Origin: an uncultured Gammaproteobacteria bacterium
GTDB lineage: Bacteria; Pseudomonadota; Gammaproteobacteria; Pseudomonadales; DT-91
Direction of reading: 5' to 3'
Assembly: GCA_929200485.1 (NCBI GenBank)
Contig: CAKMZU010000023.1
Location: forward strand, 1 to 6,462
DNA length: 6,462 nucleotides
In this document: positions 6,459 through 6,462 of the stretch, one piece after another
Layout: each line of letters begins with the position of its first letter
Numbering within the stretch: position 1 is the first letter of the stretch
Translations under genes and position numbers: made by a program
Notes under the pieces: model-generated
Seen by the model: only the letters and a program-made list of their open reading frames with translations
The model's database searches: none
What the model was told of the DNA's origin: nothing

Positions 6459-6462
6459 AGCG

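Noticed and set aside
1..6462. CRISPR array, tRNA, rRNA or riboswitch
   Set aside because: No regularly spaced repeats and no clover-leaf or conserved aptamer patterns were seen; nearly all the sequence is coding.

Overview
The window carries a gammaproteobacterial housekeeping block on the minus strand, in the order dnaE (DNA polymerase III alpha), accA (acetyl-CoA carboxylase alpha-carboxyltransferase subunit), tilS (tRNA-Ile lysidine synthetase, cut by the left window edge). The adjacency dnaE-accA, followed by tilS, is familiar from Gammaproteobacteria. DnaE (1158 aa) and AccA (316 aa) are close to the E. coli lengths (1160 and 319 aa) and align with the E. coli proteins from end to end. 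Protein style and sampled base composition (mid to high 40s % GC in the core genes) suit an Oceanospirillales-type bacterium. An animal-associated lineage such as Endozoicomonas or a relative is my best guess, but this is inference only.

The unusual part is 2109-2930. In E. coli dnaE and accA are almost contiguous. Here they are separated by 822 bp, most of it filled by a gene on the opposite (plus) strand, 2249-3058. This gene encodes a 269-aa protein with two intact, canonical C2H2 (TFIIIA-type) zinc fingers in tandem and a degenerate third one. It is AT-rich (about 34% GC by hand count over 2281-2930). C2H2 tandem fingers of this kind are typical of eukaryotic DNA-binding proteins and rare in bacteria. 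Its last ~42 codons run antisense into the 3' end of dnaE, a 128-bp tail-to-tail overlap. The likely reading is acquisition of a eukaryotic-like gene inside a conserved operon, possibly one for a host-directed nucleomodulin-type effector; the function is not shown by the sequence.

Layout from left to right: 1-1102 tilS (minus, 3' end missing); 1103-1157 short spacer with a weak terminator-like hairpin; 1158-2108 accA (minus); 2109-2248 divergent AT-rich intergenic region with a candidate accA promoter, a 12-bp near-perfect direct repeat and a small palindrome; 2249-3058 zinc-finger gene (plus); 2931-6407 dnaE (minus); 6408-6462 dnaE leader with a perfect -10 hexamer.

The three core genes serve replication, fatty-acid synthesis and tRNA decoding and share no pathway; they are linked by conserved order. 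No terminator is visible after dnaE, so read-through from dnaE towards accA would be antisense to the whole zinc-finger gene.
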